This document shows, in pieces, positions 1 to 7,648 of a stretch of DNA of 64,000 nt. The notes under the pieces are model-generated. The model searched no databases and had not been told where the DNA came from. It saw only the letters and a program-made list of their open reading frames with translations. Origin of the DNA: a virus; the IMG/VR virus record IMGVR_UViG_3300042387_000948, positions 62,001-126,000 of that record. The stretch is one strand, 5' to 3'. A program made the translations under genes and the position numbers. Every line of letters begins with the position of its first letter. Position 1 is the first letter of the stretch.

Positions 1-85
1 CGTAGATTAGTTTATGGTTATTCTTTTCTTGTCCGTATAATGAAACTGATAGTAATAATGCTGAAATCAATAATAATTTTTTCAT
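1..85 (-). CDS. Exported protein, N-terminal fragment
   Basis: A reading frame starts at 85 and runs off the left edge. It opens MKKLLLISALLLSVSLYGQ, a typical Bacteroidetes Sec signal peptide (KK, hydrophobic core, small residues before Gln). Its ATG overlaps the TGA of the phosphoesterase gene as ATGA, so the two are probably translationally coupled. The mature protein lies outside the window, so no function can be given. Confidence 0.6.
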   Translation of the reverse strand, partial: MKKLLLISALLLSVSLYGQEKNNHKLIY

Positions 86-825
86 ATAAATTCTATTTCT
101 TTTGTTTTAAAATTGTAATCAAATGTTACTGGTTTGTTAATGTAGTTATATCCCAATGATAAGTTAGAACCATTTATACAATGTGTTTTACCAAAATGTA
201 CATAACCATAGCCTTCGTGAATGTGTCCGCATAAGTGGAAATCTGGCTCTAAATTCATTATGGTTTCTCTTAAATCCTCACATCCAACATTCATATTATT
301 GTTGGTTCTATCTACTACACCAAATAGAGGACCGTGCGTAACTATGATATTAGCATCCGGCGGAATAGTTCCCCACATCTCTCTACTATCCTCTCCCCTA
401 CTCACATTGAATGCCCAATCTCTACCAAAGCGTGCTGAATATGGTGAACCCCAAATCTTAACTCCCTCAATATCAACCGATTCATTCTCTAAATAGATAA
501 CACCATCGGGTAGATTACCAATCAATTCAGTAACCCATTCCGGCTTACCTTCAACTACTGGTAAATCCCAATCGTTTGTACCATCAAAGTATTGTGCTTT
601 CTTACGATATAGTATTTCGGATTCAAATGAAAGGTCGTGATTTCCAACAATGAACACTTTGTATTTGTATGGTAGATTACCAAACCATTTTACAAATCGT
701 TCGCATTCACTCTTCCTACCCAACGAAGATATATCTCCGCTGTGTATAATGATATCCCCACCCGGCAAATCTGCGGTAAGCTGGTTGTGTTTGTTGTGGG
801 TATCTGAAATGTGTGTTATTCTCAT
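82..825 (-). CDS. Calcineurin-like metallophosphoesterase
   Basis: Predicted dinuclear-metal phosphoesterase. The family motifs appear in order: SDTHN near the N-terminus, SGDIS, GNHDL, VTHGPLFG and a late CGHIHEGYG (GHxH). The family hydrolyses phosphomonoesters or phosphodiesters, and the substrate here is unknown. An upstream ATG at 846 exists, but the promoter -7 box at 859-866 would leave almost no leader there. The ATG at 825 places the DxH motif directly after the start as in most relatives, so 825 is preferred (247 aa). It is first in its transcript and overlaps the exported protein downstream. Confidence 0.85.
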   Translation of the reverse strand: MRITHISDTHNKHNQLTADLPGGDIIIHSGDISSLGRKSECERFVKWFGNLPYKYKVFIVGNHDLSFESEILYRKKAQYFDGTNDWDLPVVEGKPEWVTELIGNLPDGVIYLENESVDIEGVKIWGSPYSARFGRDWAFNVSRGEDSREMWGTIPPDANIIVTHGPLFGVVDRTNNNMNVGCEDLRETIMNLEPDFHLCGHIHEGYGYVHFGKTHCINGSNLSLGYNYINKPVTFDYNFKTKEIEFI

Positions 826-858
826 TGTAAAAAATTTACAAAACATTATTTATTGTAA

Positions 859-890
859 CAAATATACAAAACTTTTTTGATATATCCTAA
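859..890 (-). promoter_or_regulatory. Class A promoter for the phosphoesterase gene
   Basis: On the minus strand TTAGGATA, a 16-nt spacer, then TATATTTG. The -7 box fits the Bacteroidetes primary sigma consensus TAnnTTTG. The TTwGGAwA upstream block recurs at the same spacing elsewhere in the window. Confidence 0.75.
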
Positions 891-899
891 TTTAACTTA

Positions 900-1034
900 T
901 TAAATATCGTTACCCCACTTCTTGCGTATGTATGCGTAATATCTATCTAACTTTTTGTCATTGTATAGAAAATATACAAAGTATATATCCCACCAAAACT
1001 CAATCTTTTTTGTAACTTTTTTTAAGGTTTCCAT
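900..1034 (-). CDS. Small hypothetical protein, 44 aa
   Basis: ATG at 1034 lies 1 nt after the upstream gene's stop, and the frame ends TAA at 900. It begins METLKKVTKKIEFWWDIYF and is rich in Lys and aromatic residues. No family recognised. The tight junction with the gene at 1036-1278 and the stop just before the class A promoter support it as the last gene of an operon. Confidence 0.6.
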   Translation of the reverse strand: METLKKVTKKIEFWWDIYFVYFLYNDKKLDRYYAYIRKKWGNDI

Positions 1035-1035
1035 T

Positions 1036-1278
1036 TTAGTCAAAGTATAAGGTTGCTATATCATTTTCATCAACAGATGCATATCCTAAATGATTTTCGT
1101 TGTTTATAAACGAATCTGGGTCATTGGGGATGCTAGCATCTCTAACTTCACCATCAACAGATACATACTTAATATTTTCATATTGTATAACCTGTAATGT
1201 TTCTGGATTTTGTAAACCATGTACAACTGGTTCACCTTCTAATCCTAAATTTACTAATTTAAATAATTGCTTTTCCAT
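1036..1278 (-). CDS. Hypothetical protein, 80 aa
   Basis: Acidic soluble protein beginning MEKQLFKLVNLGLEGEPVV, with no membrane segment and no family I recognise. It sits in a run of closely spaced small genes (gaps of 1-12 nt from 900 to 2530). Confidence 0.65.
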   Translation of the reverse strand: MEKQLFKLVNLGLEGEPVVHGLQNPETLQVIQYENIKYVSVDGEVRDASIPNDPDSFINNENHLGYASVDENDIATLYFD

Positions 1279-1282
1279 AATT

Positions 1283-1486
1283 TTATTTTAATAATTTTTT
1301 AATTAAGTTTACCCAATATCCAAAATAGAATGTTGGTACTATAAATATTGCCTTAATAAATAACAAAAGTTGAAAAGATATTTGAAATCTAGCATCATCA
1401 TTCCTCTCTAACAATCTATCATTTATCCTCTTTGTTATTGGATATGTGGCAATTATCCATACTATAATAAATATATAGATACCCAT
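1283..1486 (-). CDS. Small membrane protein, 67 aa
   Basis: Two hydrophobic segments (about residues 2-16 and 38-58) flank a charged stretch with RINDRLLERNDD, suggesting a two-pass membrane protein. No family recognised. It lies 4 nt from the gene before and 3 nt from the gene after. Confidence 0.6.
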   Translation of the reverse strand: MGIYIFIIVWIIATYPITKRINDRLLERNDDARFQISFQLLLFIKAIFIVPTFYFGYWVNLIKKLLK

Positions 1487-1489
1487 AAG

Positions 1490-1813
1490 TTAGAATCTAC
1501 TTGAACGAATGAATGAAATAATTTGCTCTTTAATCAATTCCTTATATACATCTTTACCAACTTCTTCTTCGGTAACTTGCATCACATCAAATGCATAATC
1601 AACTGCATCGGTAACACTATACTCTGAATAGTTTGGGTTTACCTTATCCAACATTTCATCAAAGTTTTTACTTTGAGGATTTAAATAAGAATACTTACCA
1701 TTGTTATATTCATCCATTAAATCAAAGTATTCCATTGGGGGAATCTCATAAATTGCGTTATCCATTTCTTCTTTTGTTAGGTTATTTAATTTAGTTTCTT
1801 TAATCTTACTCAT
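1490..1813 (-). CDS. Hypothetical protein, 107 aa
   Basis: Acidic, soluble, mostly helical-looking protein (NLTKEEMDNAIYEIPP near the N-terminus, EEVGKDVYKELIKEQI near the C-terminus). No motif or family recognised. Part of the small-gene operon. Confidence 0.65.
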   Translation of the reverse strand: MSKIKETKLNNLTKEEMDNAIYEIPPMEYFDLMDEYNNGKYSYLNPQSKNFDEMLDKVNPNYSEYSVTDAVDYAFDVMQVTEEEVGKDVYKELIKEQIISFIRSSRF

Positions 1814-1825
1814 AGTAGTTTAGGT

Positions 1826-2158
1826 TTAATCGAACCATTGGGAACGATGTGTTTTTACATTTTTAATTCCTTCATCTTTATACTTAGGGTCTCCCCCTAA
1901 TTTTTCAGTAGCTTCGGAAATTGCGTTATATTTGGCATCATCTCCAATTCTACCAATTTCTTTTGCGGTTTTTAATTCTTTCGTAGATAATTCACCACCA
2001 TTTGCTAATGCAGCAAATGTTTTAGCATGATAGGTATCTAATGGACGAGTAAATTGTTTTAGGTAATTTGCTTTCGAATCTAAGTACTCAAAGAAGTCAT
2101 TTTCATCCAAACAATTCAGTTCGTTTTGTGTTAGTTCGTTTTCTGGATTATATTTCAT
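1826..2158 (-). CDS. Hypothetical protein, 110 aa
   Basis: Charged, predicted helical protein starting MKYNPENELTQNELNCLDE. No signal, membrane segment or catalytic motif seen. Its ATG overlaps the stop of the next upstream gene by 4 nt, indicating coupled translation. Confidence 0.65.
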   Translation of the reverse strand: MKYNPENELTQNELNCLDENDFFEYLDSKANYLKQFTRPLDTYHAKTFAALANGGELSTKELKTAKEIGRIGDDAKYNAISEATEKLGGDPKYKDEGIKNVKTHRSQWFD

Positions 2159-2364
2159 TGTATTTCTTCAAAAGGTATTTCAGGTGCCTCATTAACTAAA
2201 TAATAGGTTGTATGGTCTTTGATAATAGTTTCAACACCATAAACTTCTGCTAAGTGTTCTCCCCCAAATTCGTTTACTGCTTTAGTAAACCAACCATCGA
2301 CTGAAAACATTCTCTTAACCACATATACCCTTCCGTTTGCGTGTAAAAATTTCACTCCTTCCAT
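2155..2364 (-). CDS. Hypothetical protein, 69 aa
   Basis: A longer frame opens at 2403, but the ATG at 2364 lies 1 nt after the stop of the upstream 54-aa gene (TGA-G-ATG). That is the coupling seen throughout this operon, so 2364 is chosen. The protein starts MEGVKFLHANGRVYVVKRM and looks like a small beta-rich domain. Function unknown. Confidence 0.6.
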   Translation of the reverse strand: MEGVKFLHANGRVYVVKRMFSVDGWFTKAVNEFGGEHLAEVYGVETIIKDHTTYYLVNEAPEIPFEEIQ

Positions 2365-2365
2365 C

Positions 2366-2530
2366 TCATTTAACCCAATCATCATATGCTGCTTGGTATG
2401 CATCTACTGGTTCGTATCCGTCTCTAATCATTCGTTCTGCCTCATCGACAACTTCCTCTCTCAATCCCCAAGCAGATGCCTCAATACAAATTAATTCTAT
2501 TTGCTGTAAATCTCCTAAAGTAAGTTCCAT
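2366..2530 (-). CDS. Small hypothetical protein, 54 aa
   Basis: ATG at 2530, TGA at 2366. Begins MELTLGDLQQIELICIEAS, acidic with amphipathic helices, no family recognised. It starts just after the stop of the lipoprotein gene at 2532 and leads directly into the next gene. Its presence argues for the downstream start chosen for that gene. Confidence 0.6.
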   Translation of the reverse strand: MELTLGDLQQIELICIEASAWGLREEVVDEAERMIRDGYEPVDAYQAAYDDWVK

Positions 2531-2531
2531 C

Positions 2532-2795
2532 TTAGAAATTGTTTATATTTTCCGAATAAGTTGTTTTACCTGCGGTTTGTACGGAAATGGTTTCACCTTT
2601 GGTTGTAAAATAATGGTAGTGTCCGTTATCCCAAAAACGATAAACTTTTACACCATCTTTATCAAAAAGGTATTCTACTTCAAATCCATCATCCTTACCA
2701 ATTCTTTCTTTTGATATTGGTTCGTTTGTACAAGCTCCAAAAATCATAGCACCTAATCCAATAAGTACTATGTAAATTGCTAATGTTTTTTTCAT
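2532..2795 (-). CDS. Small lipoprotein, DUF4884-like
   Basis: An N-terminal hydrophobic segment ends in a lipobox (GAC, Cys at about residue 21), so it is likely lipidated after export. The mature part contains FEVEYLFDKDGVKVYRFWD and HYHYFTTKG, which resemble the small DUF4884 proteins of Bacteroidetes and their phages as I remember them. Exported phage lipoproteins often block superinfection, but nothing here proves that role. The transcript from the promoter at 2800-2831 would be leaderless or nearly so. Confidence 0.65.
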   Translation of the reverse strand: MKKTLAIYIVLIGLGAMIFGACTNEPISKERIGKDDGFEVEYLFDKDGVKVYRFWDNGHYHYFTTKGETISVQTAGKTTYSENINNF

Positions 2796-2799
2796 ATAT

Positions 2800-2831
2800 C
2801 TAATATAGTAAAAAGTTTTGATATTTCCTAA
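2800..2831 (-). promoter_or_regulatory. Class A promoter for the lipoprotein gene
   Basis: TTAGGAAA, 16-nt spacer, TATATTAG on the minus strand. The -7 box ends 4 nt before the ATG at 2795, leaving essentially no 5' leader. Confidence 0.7.
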
Positions 2832-2834
2832 TGT

Positions 2835-3296
2835 TTACCAAGAAGATGAATAATAAATGTCCTGATTGGGATTTGTTTCACCGATTATCTTATCTAACAT
2901 TTCAATAGTGTTTTCAACACCATCGTAATACCACTCATCGTAATCGGTATTTCCAAAGAAGAAACCAGATGTAGATGGTAATAATTCCTCCGCTTTACTA
3001 TGGTCATTCAACACCTCCGTACATATATTTCTAAGTGTTTCTAATTCACTTTTACTAACGGAATACTCCCCACAATTATCTACACCATTCTGAACATTCT
3101 CTACGAACCATCGGTGAATTTGGTTTTGCTTTCGCCAATACCCAACTTCCTCTTCGATGTTGGTAACGTTGGATATATCAATACCATCGTATGGTTTACC
3201 ACCCTTTGTGATAGTAACTTCAAACTGCTCTTCCGGCGCTTGATGTGACCATTGTTTAACGTAGGTCTTACGAGTCAAATACATATCTAATCCCAT
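2835..3296 (-). CDS. Conserved phage protein, function unknown
   Basis: 153 aa starting MGLDMYLTRKTYV, with a central EEVGYWRKQNQIHRWFV and a C-terminal FFFGNTDYDEWYYDGVE. This opening and the 'GNTDYDEWYY' segment recall a hypothetical protein common in phages of many hosts. I know no assigned function. Soluble, aromatic and acid rich. Confidence 0.7.
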   Translation of the reverse strand: MGLDMYLTRKTYVKQWSHQAPEEQFEVTITKGGKPYDGIDISNVTNIEEEVGYWRKQNQIHRWFVENVQNGVDNCGEYSVSKSELETLRNICTEVLNDHSKAEELLPSTSGFFFGNTDYDEWYYDGVENTIEMLDKIIGETNPNQDIYYSSSW

Positions 3297-3303
3297 ATCT
3301 TTA

Positions 3304-3855
3304 TTATTTTATAAGTAATACTTTTATTGCTTCTGCTTTTTCTTTTGCTTTCTTAGCTGTTATTCCAAACTGCTCCATCAATGCTCTTTCTAACGATATC
3401 TCACCACCAATATCTTTGTAACGATTTAGGTTTAATGGTAACAATTGCCCATTTTTTATTGTATCAATTACATTTTGAGATTTTAACTCATCAATACCCA
3501 TAATAGCACCTTTGAATGGTTTTCGTAATTTATATAATGATTTTAATTTATCATAATATGTTTCTTTAGATTCTGGATATGTCTTAACATCTCTGGTAAA
3601 AAATGTATAGAAAGGTAATTTGTCTTTTAACGTTTTAATTACGCTTTTCATTTCACCAACAAGTTTAGGATTTGATGGTGCTGCTATAATTCTTATTATG
3701 ATTGGATTTCCATCATTTTCAAATTTAAATACTTGAGACCTACCAACTCTGATGCATTCTCCAAAAATAGTTTCCAACAATGGTAAGGTGTTATTAAATT
3801 CTTCTTTTGCTGCCAATCCATCCAAATAAGGACTTCTATTTACATTAGTATTCAT
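3304..3855 (-). CDS. Hypothetical protein, 183 aa
   Basis: The frame is open to 3957, but that start would overlap the next gene by about 100 nt. The ATG at 3855 (MNTNVNRSPYLDGLAAKEE) leaves a 4-nt gap and is preferred. Lysine rich with alternating helices and strands. The C-terminal 60 residues (GITAKKAKEKAEAIK) look helical. No family recognised. Confidence 0.6.
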   Translation of the reverse strand: MNTNVNRSPYLDGLAAKEEFNNTLPLLETIFGECIRVGRSQVFKFENDGNPIIIRIIAAPSNPKLVGEMKSVIKTLKDKLPFYTFFTRDVKTYPESKETYYDKLKSLYKLRKPFKGAIMGIDELKSQNVIDTIKNGQLLPLNLNRYKDIGGEISLERALMEQFGITAKKAKEKAEAIKVLLIK

Positions 3856-3859
3856 ATTA

Positions 3860-4120
3860 TTATAAGTAACATTGTTTATGTGTGAGTGCCAATAACTTAA
3901 TAACTCTAATGTTATCACTATCCGCACGAGTAACTGCTCCAACCAAATCGTTAGCACAAACTGCTTCTACGAAACCACCGCCAGGATACGATGTCTTATC
4001 ACGCGTTGCCATAATCGAAACCATCATTTCAATGTTGTGGTCACTTACATTTGGAAACTCTGATTTCCACTCATTAGCGAATTGAATAGCTCGCTCTCTA
4101 TATTTCTCTCTGATATCCAT
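3860..4120 (-). CDS. Hypothetical protein, 86 aa
   Basis: Begins MDIREKYRERAIQFANEWK. Mixed helical protein with a Gly-rich turn (SYPGGGFVEAV) and no recognised domain. The leader carries AACCCC 6 nt before the ATG, a motif shared with class B promoter genes, although its transcript appears to come from further upstream. Confidence 0.6.
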   Translation of the reverse strand: MDIREKYRERAIQFANEWKSEFPNVSDHNIEMMVSIMATRDKTSYPGGGFVEAVCANDLVGAVTRADSDNIRVIKLLALTHKQCYL

Positions 4121-4131
4121 ATATTTGGGGT

Positions 4132-4581
4132 TTAATAATTTTCTTCTTCTTCAGCGTACTCCTCTTCATTATACTCATCATCCTCATCTTCATCATCATC
4201 GTAGAAGTAACCTTGATGCTCACATCTTTCAGGTCCTTTCATATCGTACACCCAACCTTCTACTTTTTCAGTTAAGTTAGGATAAAACACACCTTCAGCA
4301 AAATCACCAGAATGATTATTATTAGCAAATACCAAATCAATAGCAAACAATCTAGCAGCATTATTGTATTCATCACCTTTTAATTCGGAAACAAATCCGT
4401 TCATTTCGGCAAGTAATTCATAGAAATCTTTACCACCAAATACACCATAACCTTCGTAATCATTTTCCGTCCAAATGTTTCCGGCATTATCCGTCATATA
4501 AACTCTAAACGTATCACGATTAGAGAAAGTACTAGCGATACTCTTATTAGTATCCATTGTGTTCCAACTGAAAAGTCCCAT
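4132..4581 (-). CDS. Conserved phage protein with acidic tail
   Basis: 149 aa. The N-terminal MGLFSWNTMDTNKSIAS and the segment NDYEGYGVFGGKDFYELL recall a hypothetical protein seen in many phages, function unknown. The last ~25 residues are almost all Asp and Glu, as in some DNA-mimic or ribosome-associated proteins. That comparison is inference only. Confidence 0.65.
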   Translation of the reverse strand: MGLFSWNTMDTNKSIASTFSNRDTFRVYMTDNAGNIWTENDYEGYGVFGGKDFYELLAEMNGFVSELKGDEYNNAARLFAIDLVFANNNHSGDFAEGVFYPNLTEKVEGWVYDMKGPERCEHQGYFYDDDEDEDDEYNEEEYAEEEENY

Positions 4582-4599
4582 AGTTTTATATTTTAAAGA

Positions 4600-4848
4600 T
4601 TAATAACAATATTCTGATTCGTAAAAGGTAACTGACGGATAAACTTTAATCAATGAACAACCGTTGCTTGGTAAGTATTTGGTTAAATACTCATTATATT
4701 CCTCTTCACTATGTAAGGGGAAATCCATACTACCACCTTCGGGAGTGGCAACGTGCATTCTAACACATTTGTAATCGGGAATATACCCAGTTATACGAGC
4801 CGAAATATATTCAGAAAAAGTTTTAAAGGTAAATTCGAAATTATTCAT
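4600..4848 (-). CDS. Hypothetical protein, 82 aa
   Basis: Soluble 82-aa protein (NFEFTFKTFSEYISARITG at the N-terminus), no family recognised. It is the first gene after a class B promoter, and AACCCC lies 7 nt before its ATG. Confidence 0.65.
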   Translation of the reverse strand: MNNFEFTFKTFSEYISARITGYIPDYKCVRMHVATPEGGSMDFPLHSEEEYNEYLTKYLPSNGCSLIKVYPSVTFYESEYCY

Positions 4849-4883
4849 ATTAAAGGGGGTTATGTTGAACTCTTATTACTTAA

Positions 4884-4921
4884 TAAAGGTAAGTAAAATA
4901 AATGAGAAAGTCAAGCCTTTT
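4884..4921 (-). promoter_or_regulatory. Class B promoter
   Basis: Minus strand AAAAGGCTTG, 20-nt spacer, TACCTTTA. A perfect 10-bp inverted repeat (4900-4909 with 4919-4928) places the -33 element in its loop. This could act as an operator or as the terminator of the gene at 4935-5294. Confidence 0.75.
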
Positions 4922-4934
4922 CTCATTTATTTTT

Positions 4935-5294
4935 TTATAAACCTCTCTCCCTACGGAACATCATATTGTGGTATTCTGCTTCCGAATACTCTACCACTTT
5001 AAGGTAAGGAGCAAACTTGGTTTCGTAGTAACCTCTAAGGTTAGCCATATCAATTAATGAATCAATAAATGACTTACGAACATAAGTCATATCAGATGAA
5101 CCAAACCCCTGGTCTTCCGGCCAATCAGAGTAATCATCGGCAACTTCAGAAAGTGCCTCATAAACTGCATCGCCATATGTGATGATACGTTTTGTAAAAC
5201 GTCCTTCAACGGGGAAAGCGTTTTTAACAACTTCAAACCCTTCTATTAAAGAAGCGGTTTCTAAAACTGAATTAAGATTGAATGGTAAACTCAT
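4935..5294 (-). CDS. Hypothetical protein, 119 aa
   Basis: Acidic soluble protein (MSLPFNLNSVLETASLIEG...), no motif recognised. Its 50-nt leader is almost identical to that of the gene at 29417-29665, including AACCCC 6 nt before the ATG, so both are probably co-regulated. Confidence 0.65.
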   Translation of the reverse strand: MSLPFNLNSVLETASLIEGFEVVKNAFPVEGRFTKRIITYGDAVYEALSEVADDYSDWPEDQGFGSSDMTYVRKSFIDSLIDMANLRGYYETKFAPYLKVVEYSEAEYHNMMFRRERGL

Positions 5295-5340
5295 AAAAAA
5301 GGGGTTTTAGTGAAGTGATACTAACTCCAGTACCACGTAA

Positions 5341-5378
5341 TAAAGGTACGCAATTTTTATGAATTATACAAGCTTTTT
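5341..5378 (-). promoter_or_regulatory. Class B promoter
   Basis: Minus strand AAAAAGCTTG, 20-nt spacer, TACCTTTA. The leader that follows is nearly the same as that after the promoter at 29712. Confidence 0.75.
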
Positions 5379-5394
5379 GCCAAATATTTTTAAA

Positions 5395-5811
5395 TTATTT
5401 TAAAATATTTTCATCATACCATTCAAATATTTCTTCATCTTTTTTTATGTATCTAAGTGCAATTCCCTTGGTTGATATGTTTACATTTTCTTTGTTTGGA
5501 TATGCCGAATTGCAAAAGCAAAAGGGATTGAACATAAAGTTTAACCCCTCAAACAATCTTATTATTTTAAATCCACACTCACCATTTATAAAATACTTAT
5601 CTAATAAATTGAGTACTTCGGATGGAATTTTGTTTAATTTTTCATTTGATACCAAATATATTCCAGATTTCAACTGCCATTCTGGAAAAACATTTTCACC
5701 CTTTAATATATCTCTTATAGCAAATACACCCACGCCATCTACTTTAGAAGGTCTTATTTCGGTTTTCACATTTTGCGAAAGATGATATATAACTTCTTCT
5801 TCAATATCCAT
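5395..5811 (-). CDS. SET-domain protein (lysine methyltransferase-like)
   Basis: 138 aa. SET landmarks are visible: TEIRPSKVDGVGVFAIRDI near the start (the usual S-x-x-x-G-x-G-VFA strand), FCNSAYPNKENV in place of the NHxxxPN motif, and YIKKDEEIFEWY at the end (GEEI...Y). The family transfers methyl groups from SAM to protein lysines, and targets in phages are unknown. The NH of the cofactor loop is replaced by NS, so activity is uncertain. It sits 2 nt from the halogenase-like gene and is likely cotranscribed with it. Confidence 0.75.
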   Translation of the reverse strand: MDIEEEVIYHLSQNVKTEIRPSKVDGVGVFAIRDILKGENVFPEWQLKSGIYLVSNEKLNKIPSEVLNLLDKYFINGECGFKIIRLFEGLNFMFNPFCFCNSAYPNKENVNISTKGIALRYIKKDEEIFEWYDENILK

Positions 5812-5813
5812 TT

Positions 5814-7340
5814 TTATTTTTTACTAATTTTACCTTTAGTTAGTGCATCAAAGAATTCAGTATTTTTCATAACTTTAATTCCATTTAGCATATTTTTACG
5901 ATTAACAGAATCAAACTCATCTTTAATACTTTTTGGTGTATATCCATAAGAATCTAAAGTATGTTGTGATACTTCTTTAGTTATATGACCCATCCCCATC
6001 ATAGTCCAACACCAAACCCCCCAATTACCTGCTCCACGATAAAAATCAAAGTTCAACGTAGATGGGCATCTGTGTTTTGCCACGTCTAATATATGTTTTA
6101 CTTTATCGGTTCGTTTTAAATCATACTTACAATACTTCCAAAACTCCGTATCTTCTCTATCACTCATATAGTGTAGTTGAATCAAATCTTTAATATCATC
6201 AAATAACTTATTTAAAAAAGTATTGTGCTGATTTATATTGGTTTCAAAGTTTACATTTTCTTTTGTAGTGGCAAAATTTAATGAAATAGTTGATAGGTAA
6301 TCTAATTGTACGATGGTAGTATGTATGGATGTTGCTTCTAATGGTTCAACAAATCCAGCAGATAATCCCACCGCAACCACATTCTTTACCCAAATGTTTT
6401 CTAATCTACCACAATCAAATTTAATATTACGGATGGGTTCTACATCTTTACCTAATGATTTCCTTAATTCAGCTAATGCTTTCTCTTCGGTAGTAAACAT
6501 ATCCGAATAAACGTACCCACAACCATATCTTTCTTGCGTTGGTATTTTCCACATCCATCCATTTGATAGAGCGTGTGATAGTGTTTCCAACTTAGGAACT
6601 TCGTTTGGTTCGAATTGTTGGATGAATGGCATTGCATTATTTGTTGGTAGGTATTCTGAATAACTTTTCCACCCACCACCCATTGGATTGATTAAAACTC
6701 TAGCAAATCCACTACAATCAATCCACAAATCACCTTCGATAGTTCCTTTGGTAGTTTCTACACTGTCTAACTCACCATTTTGTGTATTTTTGTTTAAGGA
6801 TAGGACTTCACTATCTATTACTCTAACACCATTTTTAAGTGCATATTCTTTCCAATATTTACCCACCGCATGTGCATCAAAGTGATACGAATGGCCCATT
6901 ATACTTCTACCATCGGTTGAAATATAAGATGATAGATTTTTGTTCATAAGATAACCAGATGGAGATGCGTTTGCATAATCACCTAATATATGAGATACTA
7001 ATAAATGAGTATCAATAGTATGATGATTTGTTTCGGACTGTTGTATAGGACTTAGGAATTCAGTACCCACACCATTCCAATCTTTAAATCGTATGCCTAA
7101 CTTTAATGTTGATTTAGTTTTATTTAAGAATTCGGGTTCATTTATACCCCAATTTTTAAAATGATGATTTACTATTTGAGTAAATGTACCAGTTGAACCT
7201 TCACCTGCACCAATTATTGGTATTTTGGATGATTCTATAACTGTGATATCATTTATATTATTACCTGATTGATTAAATCTTGCCACATAACACGCAGCCA
7301 TCCAACCTGCAGTTCCCCCACCTACTATAACAATTTTCAT
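5814..7340 (-). CDS. Flavin-dependent tryptophan halogenase-like protein
   Basis: 508 aa, the usual length of the family. The FAD-binding VGGGTAGWMAA is at residues 6-16, followed by IPIIGAGEGSTG. A Lys in TLKLGIRFKDW aligns with the catalytic Lys of PrnA-type halogenases. WMWKIP matches the diagnostic WxWxIP motif. The family uses reduced flavin, O2 and halide to chlorinate or brominate tryptophan or indole groups. Many phage and marine members have unproven substrates. It needs a flavin reductase, none of which is seen nearby. It lies 3 nt from the gene before and 2 nt from the SET gene after. Confidence 0.88.
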   Translation of the reverse strand: MKIVIVGGGTAGWMAACYVARFNQSGNNINDITVIESSKIPIIGAGEGSTGTFTQIVNHHFKNWGINEPEFLNKTKSTLKLGIRFKDWNGVGTEFLSPIQQSETNHHTIDTHLLVSHILGDYANASPSGYLMNKNLSSYISTDGRSIMGHSYHFDAHAVGKYWKEYALKNGVRVIDSEVLSLNKNTQNGELDSVETTKGTIEGDLWIDCSGFARVLINPMGGGWKSYSEYLPTNNAMPFIQQFEPNEVPKLETLSHALSNGWMWKIPTQERYGCGYVYSDMFTTEEKALAELRKSLGKDVEPIRNIKFDCGRLENIWVKNVVAVGLSAGFVEPLEATSIHTTIVQLDYLSTISLNFATTKENVNFETNINQHNTFLNKLFDDIKDLIQLHYMSDREDTEFWKYCKYDLKRTDKVKHILDVAKHRCPSTLNFDFYRGAGNWGVWCWTMMGMGHITKEVSQHTLDSYGYTPKSIKDEFDSVNRKNMLNGIKVMKNTEFFDALTKGKISKK

Positions 7341-7343
7341 ATA

Positions 7344-7601
7344 TTAAATTCCGTCTGACGTTATACTTTGATTTTTCATAAATTTGATATAGTCTACTTT
7401 ATCAAATCCACCACCGTCATCTGGGAATAGTAGATTAACTCTTCTATCCATACCAATACCAACTCCTATAAACCCAAAACCCTCACAAATAATACTTTTG
7501 TAATATCCACAAGGTATTTCGGTTATTATTTCATCTATATCAAAATCCCATCCTAATTGGGGATTATGGAGTTCGCAATATTGCTTACTAAATTCAGCCA
7601 T
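7344..7601 (-). CDS. Hypothetical protein, 85 aa
   Basis: Begins MAEFSKQYCELHNPQLGWD, with a Gly-rich centre (GFGFIGVGIGMD). No family recognised. It is first in the transcript that continues into the halogenase-like and SET genes, so it may be an accessory factor. That is inference from position only. Confidence 0.6.
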   Translation of the reverse strand: MAEFSKQYCELHNPQLGWDFDIDEIITEIPCGYYKSIICEGFGFIGVGIGMDRRVNLLFPDDGGGFDKVDYIKFMKNQSITSDGI

Positions 7602-7616
7602 CTTTTTATTTTTTTG

Positions 7617-7648
7617 TAAATATACAAATAAATATTGGAATATCCTAA
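7617..7648 (-). promoter_or_regulatory. Class A promoter for the halogenase operon
   Basis: Minus strand TTAGGATA, 16-nt spacer, TATATTTA. The leader to the ATG at 7601 is only about 8-15 nt. Confidence 0.7.
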
